A stretch of DNA of 64,000 nt from Galerina marginata (Eukaryota; Basidiomycota; Agaricomycetes; Agaricales; Galerinaceae), in the NCBI GenBank assembly GCA_023014335.1, contig JAECYW010000002.1, forward strand, positions 4,154,001 through 4,218,000, written 5' to 3'. Shown piece by piece: positions 46,701-57,147 of this stretch (position 1 is its first letter; the number at the start of each line of letters is the position of its first letter). The position numbers and the translations under genes are program-made. Under the pieces are notes generated by a model. The model saw only the letters and a list, made by a program, of their open reading frames with translations. It did not search any database and was not told the origin of the DNA.

Positions 46701-49700
46701 GTGCCTAGGGTAGCCAGGCCTTCCTCTTCCAGGCTCCCTCCAGCCCCTACTAAACCTATCCCTTATACACCTCGGACCAAACTTAAGCCGCCTCTACCGA
46801 CGTTATCGTCATTGAAGGAGCCGACGGCCGATCCGCTCAACGCTCCTGACCCTATTCCGACAAGTGTTCCTCAACCCCAGACTGCTCAAGAAACGGTCCA
46901 CCCCACCGCAGCGTCACCAACGCGTTCCCAAAAGTCCATGCCGCTAGACCAACCGATCATGGAGAGTCTAGAAGAAATCAGCAGTTCCGTATCTGGGCGC
47001 GTTCTAGGACATTTGGTTAACGAGGATAACTACGCAACTTCCCCTATGGCTAATCTATGGCTCGAGTATACTTCGGAGACCGAAAGCTCACGTTCGACGT
47101 CGCAAAGAGTCTCGATATACAGTACGACGCCTACGTTAGCAAGAGACCAAATTCTCGACAAAGGAGCGGAGGTCGATTCGCCCAGTAATCGATTCAGCAT
47201 CACGAAGGACATACTGGAAGATATCTCTCAGACGGTGACGGAGCTTCAAGTGTACATTCAACGGATGGCAGAATTGATCCCAGATAGGACTTCGTATTTT
47301 CTTGTTGATCCAGGCAATACGACGATAACGATTTTGTCAGGATCTTTTTCGGTCGCTCAAATCCACGCGGCATGGACAGCCCTCGTAAAACGCCTCGAGA
47401 GCGCGCAAAAATTCATGCTCAAATACCAGGACGAATATAAAAGAGGTTTTGTATTACACTCTTTATCTCCTAGCTCCACGGCTCCAAGTATTTGGAAGGT
47501 ATCACCGGGAGAATCTGCGGACGAAAAGCTGAGGTTCTGGTACGAACGTGTGCCTCGTCATAGAGATAGTTTAAAACCAGAAAACTTGTCGCATCTAAAA
47601 GAAGGAGCGGATTGGAACTACATAGTTAATCTGCCGTCTTGGCTACAGTTCTCGAATGATGTATCGAGCGATGCGGGAGATGAACCTCTCAAGACAAGTT
47701 ACAAAACAGGTAAAGATTTTTCATTACCAACAATTCACGATAAAGGGAAAGGACGTGAAAGTATCAAGGACGAGCCGAAACAGGTATCCATCCAAGAACC
47801 AAATTTTTCAGCTACGAAGACCGGCGGTTTGTTATCTTCAGAAACACCGTTTCGAGCAAACAACGAATCGTTCTTCGGCATAACAGACCAGCCAACAATA
47901 CTTGCAGGCCGAGATGGAAACGTCTTATATGGGCTAGCCACTAATGAACCGTCAGCCTTCACGAACATGCCCTCACCAGTAAAGCCAGGCGGAACACCTA
48001 ATAAACAAGAATTGCCTGAATGGCGCCAGAGAAACAAAGAATCAGGACTCTTCTCGACGCCAAAGCCATTTCAAAACTGGGGCTCTTCACGACAAGTAGC
48101 GCGAACTACTCCGTTTGCCAGCAATGATGCCTGGGGTCTTGGAACAAATGCCAATAAGGAGTCCGACAATAGAAAAAATTGGCAACTACCAAGCAACTCA
48201 GGAAAACCACCAACGTCGACATCTCCAAAAAAGCCGACTCAACCACCAAATCCACATAACCCTCCCAGCCCGAGCTCGTCATCTTCTAACAAGACTGACA
48301 AAGGCAGGGGTGGAGGCGGAGGTGGCGGAGGCGGAGGTGGCGGAGGCGGCGGCGGAGGCGGCGGGGACAGAGGTCAAACACCTTTTTCGCCAGCCCAAAG
48401 TCAACGCTCCCTACCAGGAGACAACACGGGAAGACCTTCGGGACCTTACGGCCCATTCATACCTACCATCAAAGCTGAGCTAAAACAAGAACAGCTGCCG
48501 ACATGGGACGGGAATCATGACACAGCAATCGAATACTTCTGGGAAGTTCAGCAAAATGCCCAACTAGGCGGCCACATCCCAGAAGCAATGGGACTTTGGC
48601 TTTGGAAGAATCTAAAGAAAGGCTCTACAGTCCAATTATGGTTCTCCATGTTATCGCCGGAGGAACAAAGCTACATGAAGACAAATTACCTGACATTCCT
48701 CAAAGGAATAAAGGAAGGCTTCCTTGGCAGGACTTGGCAACTGCGAATGAATAGCATCTATGAATCACAAAGTTTCAGACAAGAAGATCACGAAAACGAA
48801 TCACCCACCAAGTTTATCATGAGGCGAATCATGTATACAAGAATGTTAGTCGTCGCAGACATTGGTGGAACAACCGAAGTCTTCTTAATCATGAAGCGTG
48901 CTCCGATTCCTTGGGGGCCGATAATTAACATCGATAGTATAAACACGACAAGTCAGTTATACGCAAAAATCACAGAACACGAAAAGGCATTACTTCACGC
49001 AGCTAAAATTGACAGTTATCGACTCGTAACTTCTGACAACTTGCTGTACAACTTGAGAAGACTAGGAATCTACCCTTCTCAGACTGGGGGGGGAGAACAA
49101 CGTCAACGCCAGTCGGACAGAAGTAGTTTGATCCAAGCTCCAAGACGCAGAGTCAATTTTTCGGAATCTCAAGAAGAAAACCCGGATGAATCGAAAGTCG
49201 AAGGAGAATCGAAAGTCGAAAGAGATAACTCTAGATCAGAGGCTTTTGATCCCGTCAAATCCGCTTTTCAAGTGTTGAAAAAACGACAACGACCACCTCC
49301 AAAGAACGGATATCCCTTTCCAAAAAACGATCACGTCATGACCAAGATGGGACGGCTGCCTCCCTCTCCTTGCAAGTCGTGTGGTAGCGAGAATCACTGG
49401 GATAAGGAATGCCCAGATTACGATTCAAACACACAGCTAAACAAGCGAACAGCAAATATGTCGCTTTCAAATAGTACGGAAGACGATGAAATAGAATCCT
49501 TATACGCATCTGCATATTCAGCCTTACTTGATCATCGCATCGCCCACGAATTGAAGCTTCTAGAAGAGTCTGAACCTTTCCCAATTCCTCAGGGTTTTCA
49601 TAAGGCAGCCCGAACAGCACTCCATAAGATTATGAGTGCCTCTCTCGAGTGTAAGCCCGACGAAGTCAGTGCTCCTAAGCACGCCATGAAAGTCCAGGTC

Positions 49701-52700
49701 GAGGAAATTGAAGACGAAGATGAAGTTAAAGCAAGAGTGAAACCCAAGGCTGATCCGAGGTTCCTCCTCGAAGAAATGGATACATCGAAGATAGGAGAAC
49801 CCCCTCCTATGAATAATCCAGAAATTCACCCAGATCCTAAGACAGATGAAGCTTTCGCCATTCCTCCTCCCAAACCCGACCGTATACGACTTCCAAAAGC
49901 CAGATTAAGTGCTCCAGGAATGGCATCCAAAGGAGTATCTGTAATGTCTGTCAAAGGGAAAGTTGGATCCTTGCGGAACGATTCTATCGACCTTCGATTG
50001 GACTCATGCGCCGACGTTACCCTTATTTCAGAAGACTTCCTACGCCAGTTGAAAGATAAGCCCCCTACCTTGCAAGGCATGAGAATGAAGCTCTGGCAGT
50101 TAACAGACAAGGACTGCGAGTTGAAAGGATTCGTACGAGTACCGATCCTCATGACAGCAGAGGACGGCACCATCATCGAAACTGAAGCAGAAGCATACGT
50201 AGTTCCCGGAATGACTGTTCCAATCCTGCTAGGAGAGGACTTCCAACAAACATACGAAGTCACTGTCAGTCGGTCTGTAACTCAAGGAAGTAGAATTCAC
50301 TTCAAAGGAACCCCTTGTACTGTAGAAGCTGAAGCAGTAGCAGAAATCGAACCAGAGAGCAAACCAAAGTCTCCCTCAGCCTTTCACGTCGGAAAACTTT
50401 CAAGGGATAGAGCCCACAAAATTCGAAAGAACGCACGTCGTAGACAAACGAAAAAAGCAGAGAAGGACATACACGCTCTCCGGGCAGCCGAGGACTGTAA
50501 GATTGGACCAGAAGAGTGCAAACAAGTAAAAGTCGAAGGAATCTTCCCAGATGTTGACTTGGAATGGGTAGTAGAACGTGGACTGGTCACCGACGCCACC
50601 GACAATGCATTCCTAATCCCGAACATACTCATTACTGGACGATGTACGCAGATACCAGTTACGAACCCGACGACGCGTCCCCGGACTATCCGCAAGGGGG
50701 AAATCATCGCTTCGAAATTCATAGCTTCAGAGTACTTCCAGAGACCATCAAGTAAGGCAGAGTACCAAGGAATGAACGAACGAGCTGAAGCATACAAAGC
50801 CATAATTGAGTTGCAAGCTGAAAGTAGTATCACACCTAAGACGTCACCCCCAACAAGCCCCAAAATATCCGTCGACGAGGAGAATTTCGGGCCGAAGACA
50901 GCCGAAATGCCGGATCCTACTGTATATCCCTCACAGAAAATGGAAGAACTTCTCGATGTAGGAGATTTACCTCAGCATCTCTACGAGAAAGCATGGAAAA
51001 TGCTTAGATCGCATGAAAAAGTCTTCGGGTTTGACGGAAGATTAGGACGGTATCCAAGTAAAGTGCACATCAGAACAAAGGACGGACAAGTCCCGATTTC
51101 AATGCCCATGTATGGAACGTCTCCCGAAAAAAGACGTATTATCGAGGACCAACTCAATAAATGGTTCGAACTTGACGTGATAGAGCCGTCAATAAGTCCT
51201 TGGGGAGCTCCTGTAGTCATAGCATATCGGAACGGAAAACCTAGATTCTGCATCGATTACAGGAAACTTAATGCAGTGACCACTCCGGATGAATTTCCAC
51301 TACCACGCCAATCCGAAATATTAGCATCGCTATCTGGTTCGCAAGTGTTGTCTTCCTTGGATGCACTAGCAGGATTCACACAACTTGAAATGGCGGAAGA
51401 AGATATAGAGAAAACAGCTTTCCGAACACATCGAGGACTGTTCCAATTTAAACGAATGCCCTTCGGCTTACGGAATGGTCCTTCAATATTCCAACGTATC
51501 ATGCAAGGAATTCTTTCTCCCTACCTATGGATTTTCTGCTTAGTGTACATAGACGACATCGTGATATATTCCAAATCATACGAAGAACATATAGATCATC
51601 TTGATAAAGTCCTTGGAGCCATAGAAAAGGCAGGGATAACACTATCCCCAGTCAAATGTCATCTCTTCTACGGATCAATCTTATTATTAGGACACAAGGT
51701 ATCACGTTTGGGTCTTAGCACTCACAAGGAGAAAGTGAAAGCAGTACTTGACTTGGAACCGCCTAAGAAGTTGGGACAACTACAAACCTTCCTGGGAATG
51801 GCTGTATATTTCCAAAGTTTTATCCCATATTACGCCGACATTTGCGGACCACTATTTGGATTGTTAAGGAAGAACACAAAATGGAATTGGACAAGCACTC
51901 ATCAGCAATGTTTTGAAGCGATCAAGAAAGCTCTTCAAGAAGCGCCGCTACTAGGACACCCGATTGAAAATGTACCCTACAGGTTATACACGGACGCATC
52001 GGATGATGCTTTGGGATGCGCGCTACAACAAGTTCAGCCAATCGCCATTAAGAATCTAAAAGGTACTAAGTTATGGAACACTCTCCGTAAAGCATTCGAC
52101 AAAGGAGAACAAATACCTAAGATTCCAATAGCCCTATCATCGCGAACACTGGACGATAAACATGAACAGCATTGGGCAAGAGATTTCGATGACACGATCG
52201 TATACGTTGAACGAGTGATCGCATACTGGTCCCGTTTGTTCAAATCAGCCGAAAGAGGATACTCGGCTACAGAACGAGAGGCGTTAGCGGCAAAAGAAGG
52301 ATTAGTCAAATTTCAACCGTTCATCGAAGGAGAAAAAATCTTACTTGTCACTGACCACGCTGCACTACAATGGGCGAAAACATATGAAAATGCAAACCGT
52401 CGTTTAGCGGCCTGGGGCGCAGTATTTTCAGCCTTCGCACCAGGACTAGAGATAATCCACAGACCAGGGCGAGTCCACAGCAACGTCGATCCCTTATCAC
52501 GATTACCAAGAGAGCCACCAGCGCATGCTTCTCCAGTTGAAGATGAATCAAAACCAATCGCGATAGCAAGCCCAATAGCAGAACCAGGCTTTCATCAAGA
52601 TCCCGCTCGTCGCGTGTCATTCATTTGTTACACGATCTCGGAAGGACTCATAGGAACAGGAAACCACTGGACAATGGGGGGGAGATACGACGAGGTCATT

Positions 52701-54296
52701 ACAGAAGAAATGTCCAGCAGTCTCCCCGAGAGAATAACATTCGCTTCAAAGGGCGAATCAAGAAAAGCCGACTCTGCATTGCATATTCAAATGAATCCGG
52801 AATTGAAGGAAAAATGGACCAAGGCTTACGAAAATAGCAACTCGTTCAGAGCGGCATGGGGAGATGAAAGAAGTTCATTGAAAGACAACTTTCCTGGATA
52901 TCGCTTCTTCAAAGATGAGGACGGCTTGCTATATTTCAAGGACGCTGACTTCCAGACGAGATTATGCGTCCCAGAAGAATTTCGAATCAAAATAATGTCA
53001 ATTGCGCATGACAACGCTTTCGAATCCGGTCATGCTGGCCCAGAGAAAGTGTGGCAGAAACTCGCCCCTAAGTTTTACTGGAACCGCATGAAGGCTGACA
53101 TAGTGAAATTCTGCCTTACCTGCGACGTTTGTCAGAAAATCAAGCCAAGAAACTTCACGAGATTCGGATGGCTAAGACCGAATCCCATTCCTTTGGTTCC
53201 TTACGCATCGATCTCCATGGACTTTATAGTTAACTTGCCGATGTCTAATGGGTTCAACGCCATCCTTGTCGTCATCGATAGATTAACAAAACATGGAACT
53301 TTCATACCTACAACGACGGGTCTGACAGCAGAGGAGTTTGGTGCCTTATTCTGCATAAAAATCATTTGCAAGTTCGGGATCCCGGAGAATATCATCTGCG
53401 ATAGAGATCCTCGTTGGATGTCGAAGTTCTGGAAGGAAATCGCACGAGTTCTGAAAACGGAGATGATTACATCGTCGTCGCATCATCCTCAGCACGACGG
53501 ACAGACGGAAATCGTGAACAAATACCTCGAAACTATGCTCAGGGCCTACGTCTCCGACGATAAATCTGATTGGGCCGAATGGCTTGCTCTTCTCGAATTC
53601 GCCTATAACTCGTCTTTCCACTCATCGATTAGTTCCACGCCGTTCAAGCTCCTACTGGGTCAGCAGCCACGTTCCACTCTGGACCTGATAGCCCCGAAAA
53701 AGTTGATCGAAGAAGGCGCGGTAGCTGAAAGGGGGTCAATAGAATTCCTGGAACAACTTACAATGCATCGCGAAAGCTCCCGACGAGCGATAGCAAAAGC
53801 CCAAAACGACCAAGTGAAGAGATATAATGAACGGAGGAAACCAGCCCCAGCCTTTAAGGAAGGTGATAAAGTGTTGGTCAATCCACACTCGTTGGAATGG
53901 ATAGAATCCAAAGGCGAAGGAGCGAAACTGACAGCTAGATGGATTGGCCCTTTTGAAATCTTATCAGTGATTAACCCCAACGTTGTGAGACTGCGCTTGC
54001 CCGATAATTACCCGGGGTCACCTGTGCTTAACGTGGAACACTTGAGACCATACGAAGAGGACACTACAAATGCGGATAGAACGATTCTTGCCCCGCCCGG
54101 AGTAAGAAAGCAAGCGTCAGAAGAATTCGACGTGGAAAGGATCGTAGCTCACAAGCGAGTAGGAAAAAAGAAAGAGTTGCGTTTCCTCATTCGATGGGAA
54201 GGATACGGTCCTCAGTTTGATACTTGGGGAACGACGCAAGACCTGAAGAACGCACCGGATCTGCTGAGAGCGTATCGAAAGGAACACAACGTGTAA
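46701..54296 (+). CDS. gag-pol: Gag-Pol polyprotein of the gypsy element
   Basis: One frame without a gag-pol shift. Residues counted from 46701 show a long N-terminal gag with a polyglycine tract (about 536-555), a gag core (WDGNHDTAIEYFWEVQQ near 600) and a zinc knuckle CKSCGSENHWDKEC (about 891-904). An aspartic protease follows (DSCADVTLIS, D at 1101, with cysteine where glycine is usual, and later ILLGEDF), then reverse transcriptase (FCIDYRKLN near 1515, YIDD at 1616-1619) and RNase H (LYTDAS, D about 1765; later TEREALA). Integrase has an HHCC-type finger (HDNAFESGH...C..C), catalytic D about 2174, D about 2234 and E about 2270, a GPF motif and a C-terminal chromodomain (about 2474-2531) that may guide insertion. 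The frame opens after a TGA at 46596-46598; position 46701 is GTG and the first in-frame ATG is at 46938, so the true start is uncertain. Confidence 0.93.
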   Translation: MPRVARPSSSRLPPAPTKPIPYTPRTKLKPPLPTLSSLKEPTADPLNAPDPIPTSVPQPQTAQETVHPTAASPTRSQKSMPLDQPIMESLEEISSSVSGRVLGHLVNEDNYATSPMANLWLEYTSETESSRSTSQRVSIYSTTPTLARDQILDKGAEVDSPSNRFSITKDILEDISQTVTELQVYIQRMAELIPDRTSYFLVDPGNTTITILSGSFSVAQIHAAWTALVKRLESAQKFMLKYQDEYKRGFVLHSLSPSSTAPSIWKVSPGESADEKLRFWYERVPRHRDSLKPENLSHLKEGADWNYIVNLPSWLQFSNDVSSDAGDEPLKTSYKTGKDFSLPTIHDKGKGRESIKDEPKQVSIQEPNFSATKTGGLLSSETPFRANNESFFGITDQPTILAGRDGNVLYGLATNEPSAFTNMPSPVKPGGTPNKQELPEWRQRNKESGLFSTPKPFQNWGSSRQVARTTPFASNDAWGLGTNANKESDNRKNWQLPSNSGKPPTSTSPKKPTQPPNPHNPPSPSSSSSNKTDKGRGGGGGGGGGGGGGGGGGGGDRGQTPFSPAQSQRSLPGDNTGRPSGPYGPFIPTIKAELKQEQLPTWDGNHDTAIEYFWEVQQNAQLGGHIPEAMGLWLWKNLKKGSTVQLWFSMLSPEEQSYMKTNYLTFLKGIKEGFLGRTWQLRMNSIYESQSFRQEDHENESPTKFIMRRIMYTRMLVVADIGGTTEVFLIMKRAPIPWGPIINIDSINTTSQLYAKITEHEKALLHAAKIDSYRLVTSDNLLYNLRRLGIYPSQTGGGEQRQRQSDRSSLIQAPRRRVNFSESQEENPDESKVEGESKVERDNSRSEAFDPVKSAFQVLKKRQRPPPKNGYPFPKNDHVMTKMGRLPPSPCKSCGSENHWDKECPDYDSNTQLNKRTANMSLSNSTEDDEIESLYASAYSALLDHRIAHELKLLEESEPFPIPQGFHKAARTALHKIMSASLECKPDEVSAPKHAMKVQVEEIEDEDEVKARVKPKADPRFLLEEMDTSKIGEPPPMNNPEIHPDPKTDEAFAIPPPKPDRIRLPKARLSAPGMASKGVSVMSVKGKVGSLRNDSIDLRLDSCADVTLISEDFLRQLKDKPPTLQGMRMKLWQLTDKDCELKGFVRVPILMTAEDGTIIETEAEAYVVPGMTVPILLGEDFQQTYEVTVSRSVTQGSRIHFKGTPCTVEAEAVAEIEPESKPKSPSAFHVGKLSRDRAHKIRKNARRRQTKKAEKDIHALRAAEDCKIGPEECKQVKVEGIFPDVDLEWVVERGLVTDATDNAFLIPNILITGRCTQIPVTNPTTRPRTIRKGEIIASKFIASEYFQRPSSKAEYQGMNERAEAYKAIIELQAESSITPKTSPPTSPKISVDEENFGPKTAEMPDPTVYPSQKMEELLDVGDLPQHLYEKAWKMLRSHEKVFGFDGRLGRYPSKVHIRTKDGQVPISMPMYGTSPEKRRIIEDQLNKWFELDVIEPSISPWGAPVVIAYRNGKPRFCIDYRKLNAVTTPDEFPLPRQSEILASLSGSQVLSSLDALAGFTQLEMAEEDIEKTAFRTHRGLFQFKRMPFGLRNGPSIFQRIMQGILSPYLWIFCLVYIDDIVIYSKSYEEHIDHLDKVLGAIEKAGITLSPVKCHLFYGSILLLGHKVSRLGLSTHKEKVKAVLDLEPPKKLGQLQTFLGMAVYFQSFIPYYADICGPLFGLLRKNTKWNWTSTHQQCFEAIKKALQEAPLLGHPIENVPYRLYTDASDDALGCALQQVQPIAIKNLKGTKLWNTLRKAFDKGEQIPKIPIALSSRTLDDKHEQHWARDFDDTIVYVERVIAYWSRLFKSAERGYSATEREALAAKEGLVKFQPFIEGEKILLVTDHAALQWAKTYENANRRLAAWGAVFSAFAPGLEIIHRPGRVHSNVDPLSRLPREPPAHASPVEDESKPIAIASPIAEPGFHQDPARRVSFICYTISEGLIGTGNHWTMGGRYDEVITEEMSSSLPERITFASKGESRKADSALHIQMNPELKEKWTKAYENSNSFRAAWGDERSSLKDNFPGYRFFKDEDGLLYFKDADFQTRLCVPEEFRIKIMSIAHDNAFESGHAGPEKVWQKLAPKFYWNRMKADIVKFCLTCDVCQKIKPRNFTRFGWLRPNPIPLVPYASISMDFIVNLPMSNGFNAILVVIDRLTKHGTFIPTTTGLTAEEFGALFCIKIICKFGIPENIICDRDPRWMSKFWKEIARVLKTEMITSSSHHPQHDGQTEIVNKYLETMLRAYVSDDKSDWAEWLALLEFAYNSSFHSSISSTPFKLLLGQQPRSTLDLIAPKKLIEEGAVAERGSIEFLEQLTMHRESSRRAIAKAQNDQVKRYNERRKPAPAFKEGDKVLVNPHSLEWIESKGEGAKLTARWIGPFEILSVINPNVVRLRLPDNYPGSPVLNVEHLRPYEEDTTNADRTILAPPGVRKQASEEFDVERIVAHKRVGKKKELRFLIRWEGYGPQFDTWGTTQDLKNAPDLLRAYRKEHNV
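48306..48366 (+). repeat. GGN microsatellite coding for polyglycine
   Basis: About 20 glycine codons (GGA, GGC, GGT, GGG mixed) in gag, between a proline/serine-rich segment and the gag core. It probably forms a flexible linker and is a likely site of length change between copies. Confidence 0.8.
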
Positions 54297-54572
54297 CGAT
54301 TCTCATGATAAGGACCTACGGAAAATATTTATCAGATTAGACACCAGAAAAAGATAAAACGAACCAAAATAACGAATCACTGACTTTGAAGTATCGGAGA
54401 AAGAAATCAAAACTCACGAACGACACGAGGCGTATGTCTTATAATGGGAAGACAAAGCGTCGAATTTCCTTATTGTCTCATTCCCCTCTACCCGAGCTAT
54501 CACTCTCAGGGCGCACCTGGAAGTTGAAAACCTCGAGCATCGAACCTGTGTAGGCATACTCACAGCTGCGAG
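54297..54572 (+). other. Spacer between gag-pol and the second gene
   Basis: 276 bases with stops in all frames. It may hold a promoter, or an acceptor for a spliced second message; TTTCCTTATTGTCTCATTCC near 54465-54485 is pyrimidine-rich and several AGs follow. How the second gene is expressed is not evident. Confidence 0.35.
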
Positions 54573-57137
54573 ATGAAGTTAGCAAATGTCTTTACCAACC
54601 TTCTGAACGACGTACCGAATATCTATGCCAAGAGTAGTGACTGGTTCGGTTGGATAGGCGTCAACAAGGATACCGACGCCATTCAAGATGACGTAATGAT
54701 CTACAAAGGTTTTGATGCCCGTGATTATGTCCACGAAGAAGTTACAGGCTCGGGTCGATACAAGACCATGGATTGGGCGAAACATCCTACCTGGTTTGAC
54801 GCGAACTACTGGTGGCGCATTTGGATACCCGCCGTTTGGCTCGCGACTCCCTCTCCCTGGTTCTCCGATCTCGACGAACCTACTCAATACGACGAAATTC
54901 GGTCAGGCGTTTACAAATTTTTCGCGGATCAAAGGACGGAAATGGAAGCCGACTTCGAACGCCTCGACTGGGCCATAGCCTGGATGATCGGTAGCAAACA
55001 ATTAGGATGCCAAGTCCCTTTTCCACCCGCTTATCGCGTCTCGCGTCTTTCTAGGACCTATGTAGGATCTAACGCTTTCCAACGAGAGGGAGCCGACGCA
55101 AAACGAGCCCTTCTCGACCGCATCGGGTGGATACGTTGGTTCTACGCTGTCGTTCCGGACGCACGAGGAATCGTCCCACAAGACGTACAAAAGGCCGCAG
55201 GAATAGCCGAAGACGGATATGGCGCTATAGGATGCATTCTCGACCTCAATCGCGACCTTACTTTAATCGATTTCGGGCTCCTAATCAAGAAGGATATTCC
55301 GACGTACTTCATCTGGACTGAAGCCGAAGACAAAGCCCCCCGGTTCTCGCGCGTTCACCCGAAGCTCATAGCGCTAGAACGTGTAGTAGAGGATAACAAG
55401 GTAGTCACGCATGACTTGGAATACACCGACGCGCTCAAAGAAAAAGCTAAGGAAACTTGGCTTTATGACGATTACTTCCAGCTAAAAGCGTTCGATACAC
55501 AAGACTCCTCCGTAGCTTATGAGGCAGGCTGCCTCTTTGCTATCATCGACTTCGAATTCTGGGGTCGCAGACCGTTACCTCCCACTATTGAACACCAATT
55601 GTACGCCCGACTCTATCATTTCGTCGTCTTAGGGGACATGGAATCAGGCAAACCACTCGTAGTTTTCTGGCGCTGGAAGCCCAAGGAAAGCCCTTCCATC
55701 GAGGTCCGTTTACAAGCCGAATTTGACCTCACCGCAATCAGAGAGTTAAGCCGCCCGCAATATGCTCCGACCCCGAATAGACAATTCCATCCTCGAACAG
55801 GTGCTATAATTCCAGTCACCGACAACTCGCTCATAAACAGGATAACGGAAGATAGGGCTGATAGGCGTATCGAGCGATTGGACGCTGACGACATTTCTGT
55901 AACCAGCCCACAACTCAATGCCAGTCGTTCTCCAGATTCCCCAAGTCGCTCTCTCATCAATAGGATCGAACGAAACGAGTGGCCGGATTCTCGCCAACCC
56001 TCACTCACTAGATGGGGCGAGGAAGGTCGTCGAACGGAACGAGAAGTACCAAGAGGTCGCGAAGAGAGCAGGTCCAGTCGCAGTGAAAGGAATCGCGAGC
56101 GTTCGCAGTCTCCTCGTCGCTCCATCCGCGGAGTCGCCCCAATCTACGATAGACCTAGTGGACAATTCCGCCAAGCGTTCCAGAATCGAGCGACGAAGTT
56201 GATGTCCGATCCCATCACATTCCGAATCTTTATACCAGAATGGAATCCCCTCCTCTTGGTACACGGAGTACTCATCATACCCGACATTCGCTCTGAAGTC
56301 CGCCTGCGTTATTTAGCGAACTGCGTACCCAACGAAGGGAGAATTTTGCGAGTCCTGACCATGGCCTTGGAACGCCGCCTAAGCTTCCACATCGGCATAC
56401 CCATCGCTAACATCAAAGACTTCAAGAAAACTGCCGATTTTCAACTTCCCCTCGTCGACCAGAGGAACCTGAAGACTCTTTACAAACCAGGATTTACGGA
56501 GGCGCCTTTCGTTGATTCAGGATCCGCTACATTCGTCGACGCGTGGATCGGAAAAACCACCGACGTCCTCAAACGCCCTCACGCAGACAGTCTGATAGGC
56601 ATGGGTGGACCTTACAGCTGGATCGCGCATCGATGGGGAGGCGACGTCATGTTAAACAGATTCATGTCAGGTCCATCGGTGCAAGTCACTCGCCACCTCA
56701 GCGGACAATCGGACTCGCACGAAGAAACACCTCTCGGAATACAATGGGATCGAGTATCTAATCAGGAAATCGAATTTTTATTCGGCTACATACCAGGAAA
56801 CGGATCCATCCCGAAGCGTTGGCTTTACCCACCCGTCCAAATCTTAGAGGAATTCTGCGATCATTGGCGAGGCGAATGGAATGCAGGAATGGAACAAATC
56901 TTCGCGCGAATTACGGACCAAATCACTTCCGATCCACCCACCGCAGTGCCTCGATCGCGCGCTCGATGGGGCGACTTTCTCCGAAGTTTCAACAGAGGCA
57001 TCAAAGCTCCTCGTTACGTTCCGACCGAGGACGACTTTATCAACGCTCGACACGGAATTCAATCATTAGGTTTGCGTCACTCACTGGATCGTACTCCACT
57101 CGCCAACATCACCCTTCCGGAATACGCGCTCATGTAA
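54573..57137 (+). CDS. Unknown 854-residue protein encoded between pol and the 3' LTR
   Basis: An unbroken frame with a true ATG, in the same direction as gag-pol, filling the env position. The N-terminal 400 residues are rich in aromatics and look folded (YWWRIWIPAVWLATPSPWF at about 89-107; LDWAIAWMIGSKQLG; FEFWGRRPLPPT). Residues about 415-530 are serine/arginine-rich and probably disordered, with two SLINRI phrases and RS repeats (SRSSRSERNRERSQSPRR). The C-terminal 320 residues look folded again (FIPEWNPLLLVHGVLIIPDI; GPYSWIAHRWGGDVM). I see no signal peptide, convincing transmembrane span, furin-like site or N-glycosylation pattern of an envelope protein, and no motif of RNase, protease or methyltransferase. 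It ends 26 bases before the 3' LTR. The RS region suggests RNA or splicing-factor contacts; that is inference. Confidence 0.85.
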   Translation: MKLANVFTNLLNDVPNIYAKSSDWFGWIGVNKDTDAIQDDVMIYKGFDARDYVHEEVTGSGRYKTMDWAKHPTWFDANYWWRIWIPAVWLATPSPWFSDLDEPTQYDEIRSGVYKFFADQRTEMEADFERLDWAIAWMIGSKQLGCQVPFPPAYRVSRLSRTYVGSNAFQREGADAKRALLDRIGWIRWFYAVVPDARGIVPQDVQKAAGIAEDGYGAIGCILDLNRDLTLIDFGLLIKKDIPTYFIWTEAEDKAPRFSRVHPKLIALERVVEDNKVVTHDLEYTDALKEKAKETWLYDDYFQLKAFDTQDSSVAYEAGCLFAIIDFEFWGRRPLPPTIEHQLYARLYHFVVLGDMESGKPLVVFWRWKPKESPSIEVRLQAEFDLTAIRELSRPQYAPTPNRQFHPRTGAIIPVTDNSLINRITEDRADRRIERLDADDISVTSPQLNASRSPDSPSRSLINRIERNEWPDSRQPSLTRWGEEGRRTEREVPRGREESRSSRSERNRERSQSPRRSIRGVAPIYDRPSGQFRQAFQNRATKLMSDPITFRIFIPEWNPLLLVHGVLIIPDIRSEVRLRYLANCVPNEGRILRVLTMALERRLSFHIGIPIANIKDFKKTADFQLPLVDQRNLKTLYKPGFTEAPFVDSGSATFVDAWIGKTTDVLKRPHADSLIGMGGPYSWIAHRWGGDVMLNRFMSGPSVQVTRHLSGQSDSHEETPLGIQWDRVSNQEIEFLFGYIPGNGSIPKRWLYPPVQILEEFCDHWRGEWNAGMEQIFARITDQITSDPPTAVPRSRARWGDFLRSFNRGIKAPRYVPTEDDFINARHGIQSLGLRHSLDRTPLANITLPEYALM

Positions 57138-57147
57138 CAATCATCTC

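Noticed and set aside
47030..53980. Numerous minus-strand frames inside gag-pol
   Set aside because: Shadows of a strongly supported plus-strand polyprotein.
54573..57137. Calling the second retrotransposon gene an envelope protein
   Set aside because: Position alone suggests it, but there is no signal peptide, clear membrane anchor or cleavage site, and the RS-rich middle is unlike an envelope.
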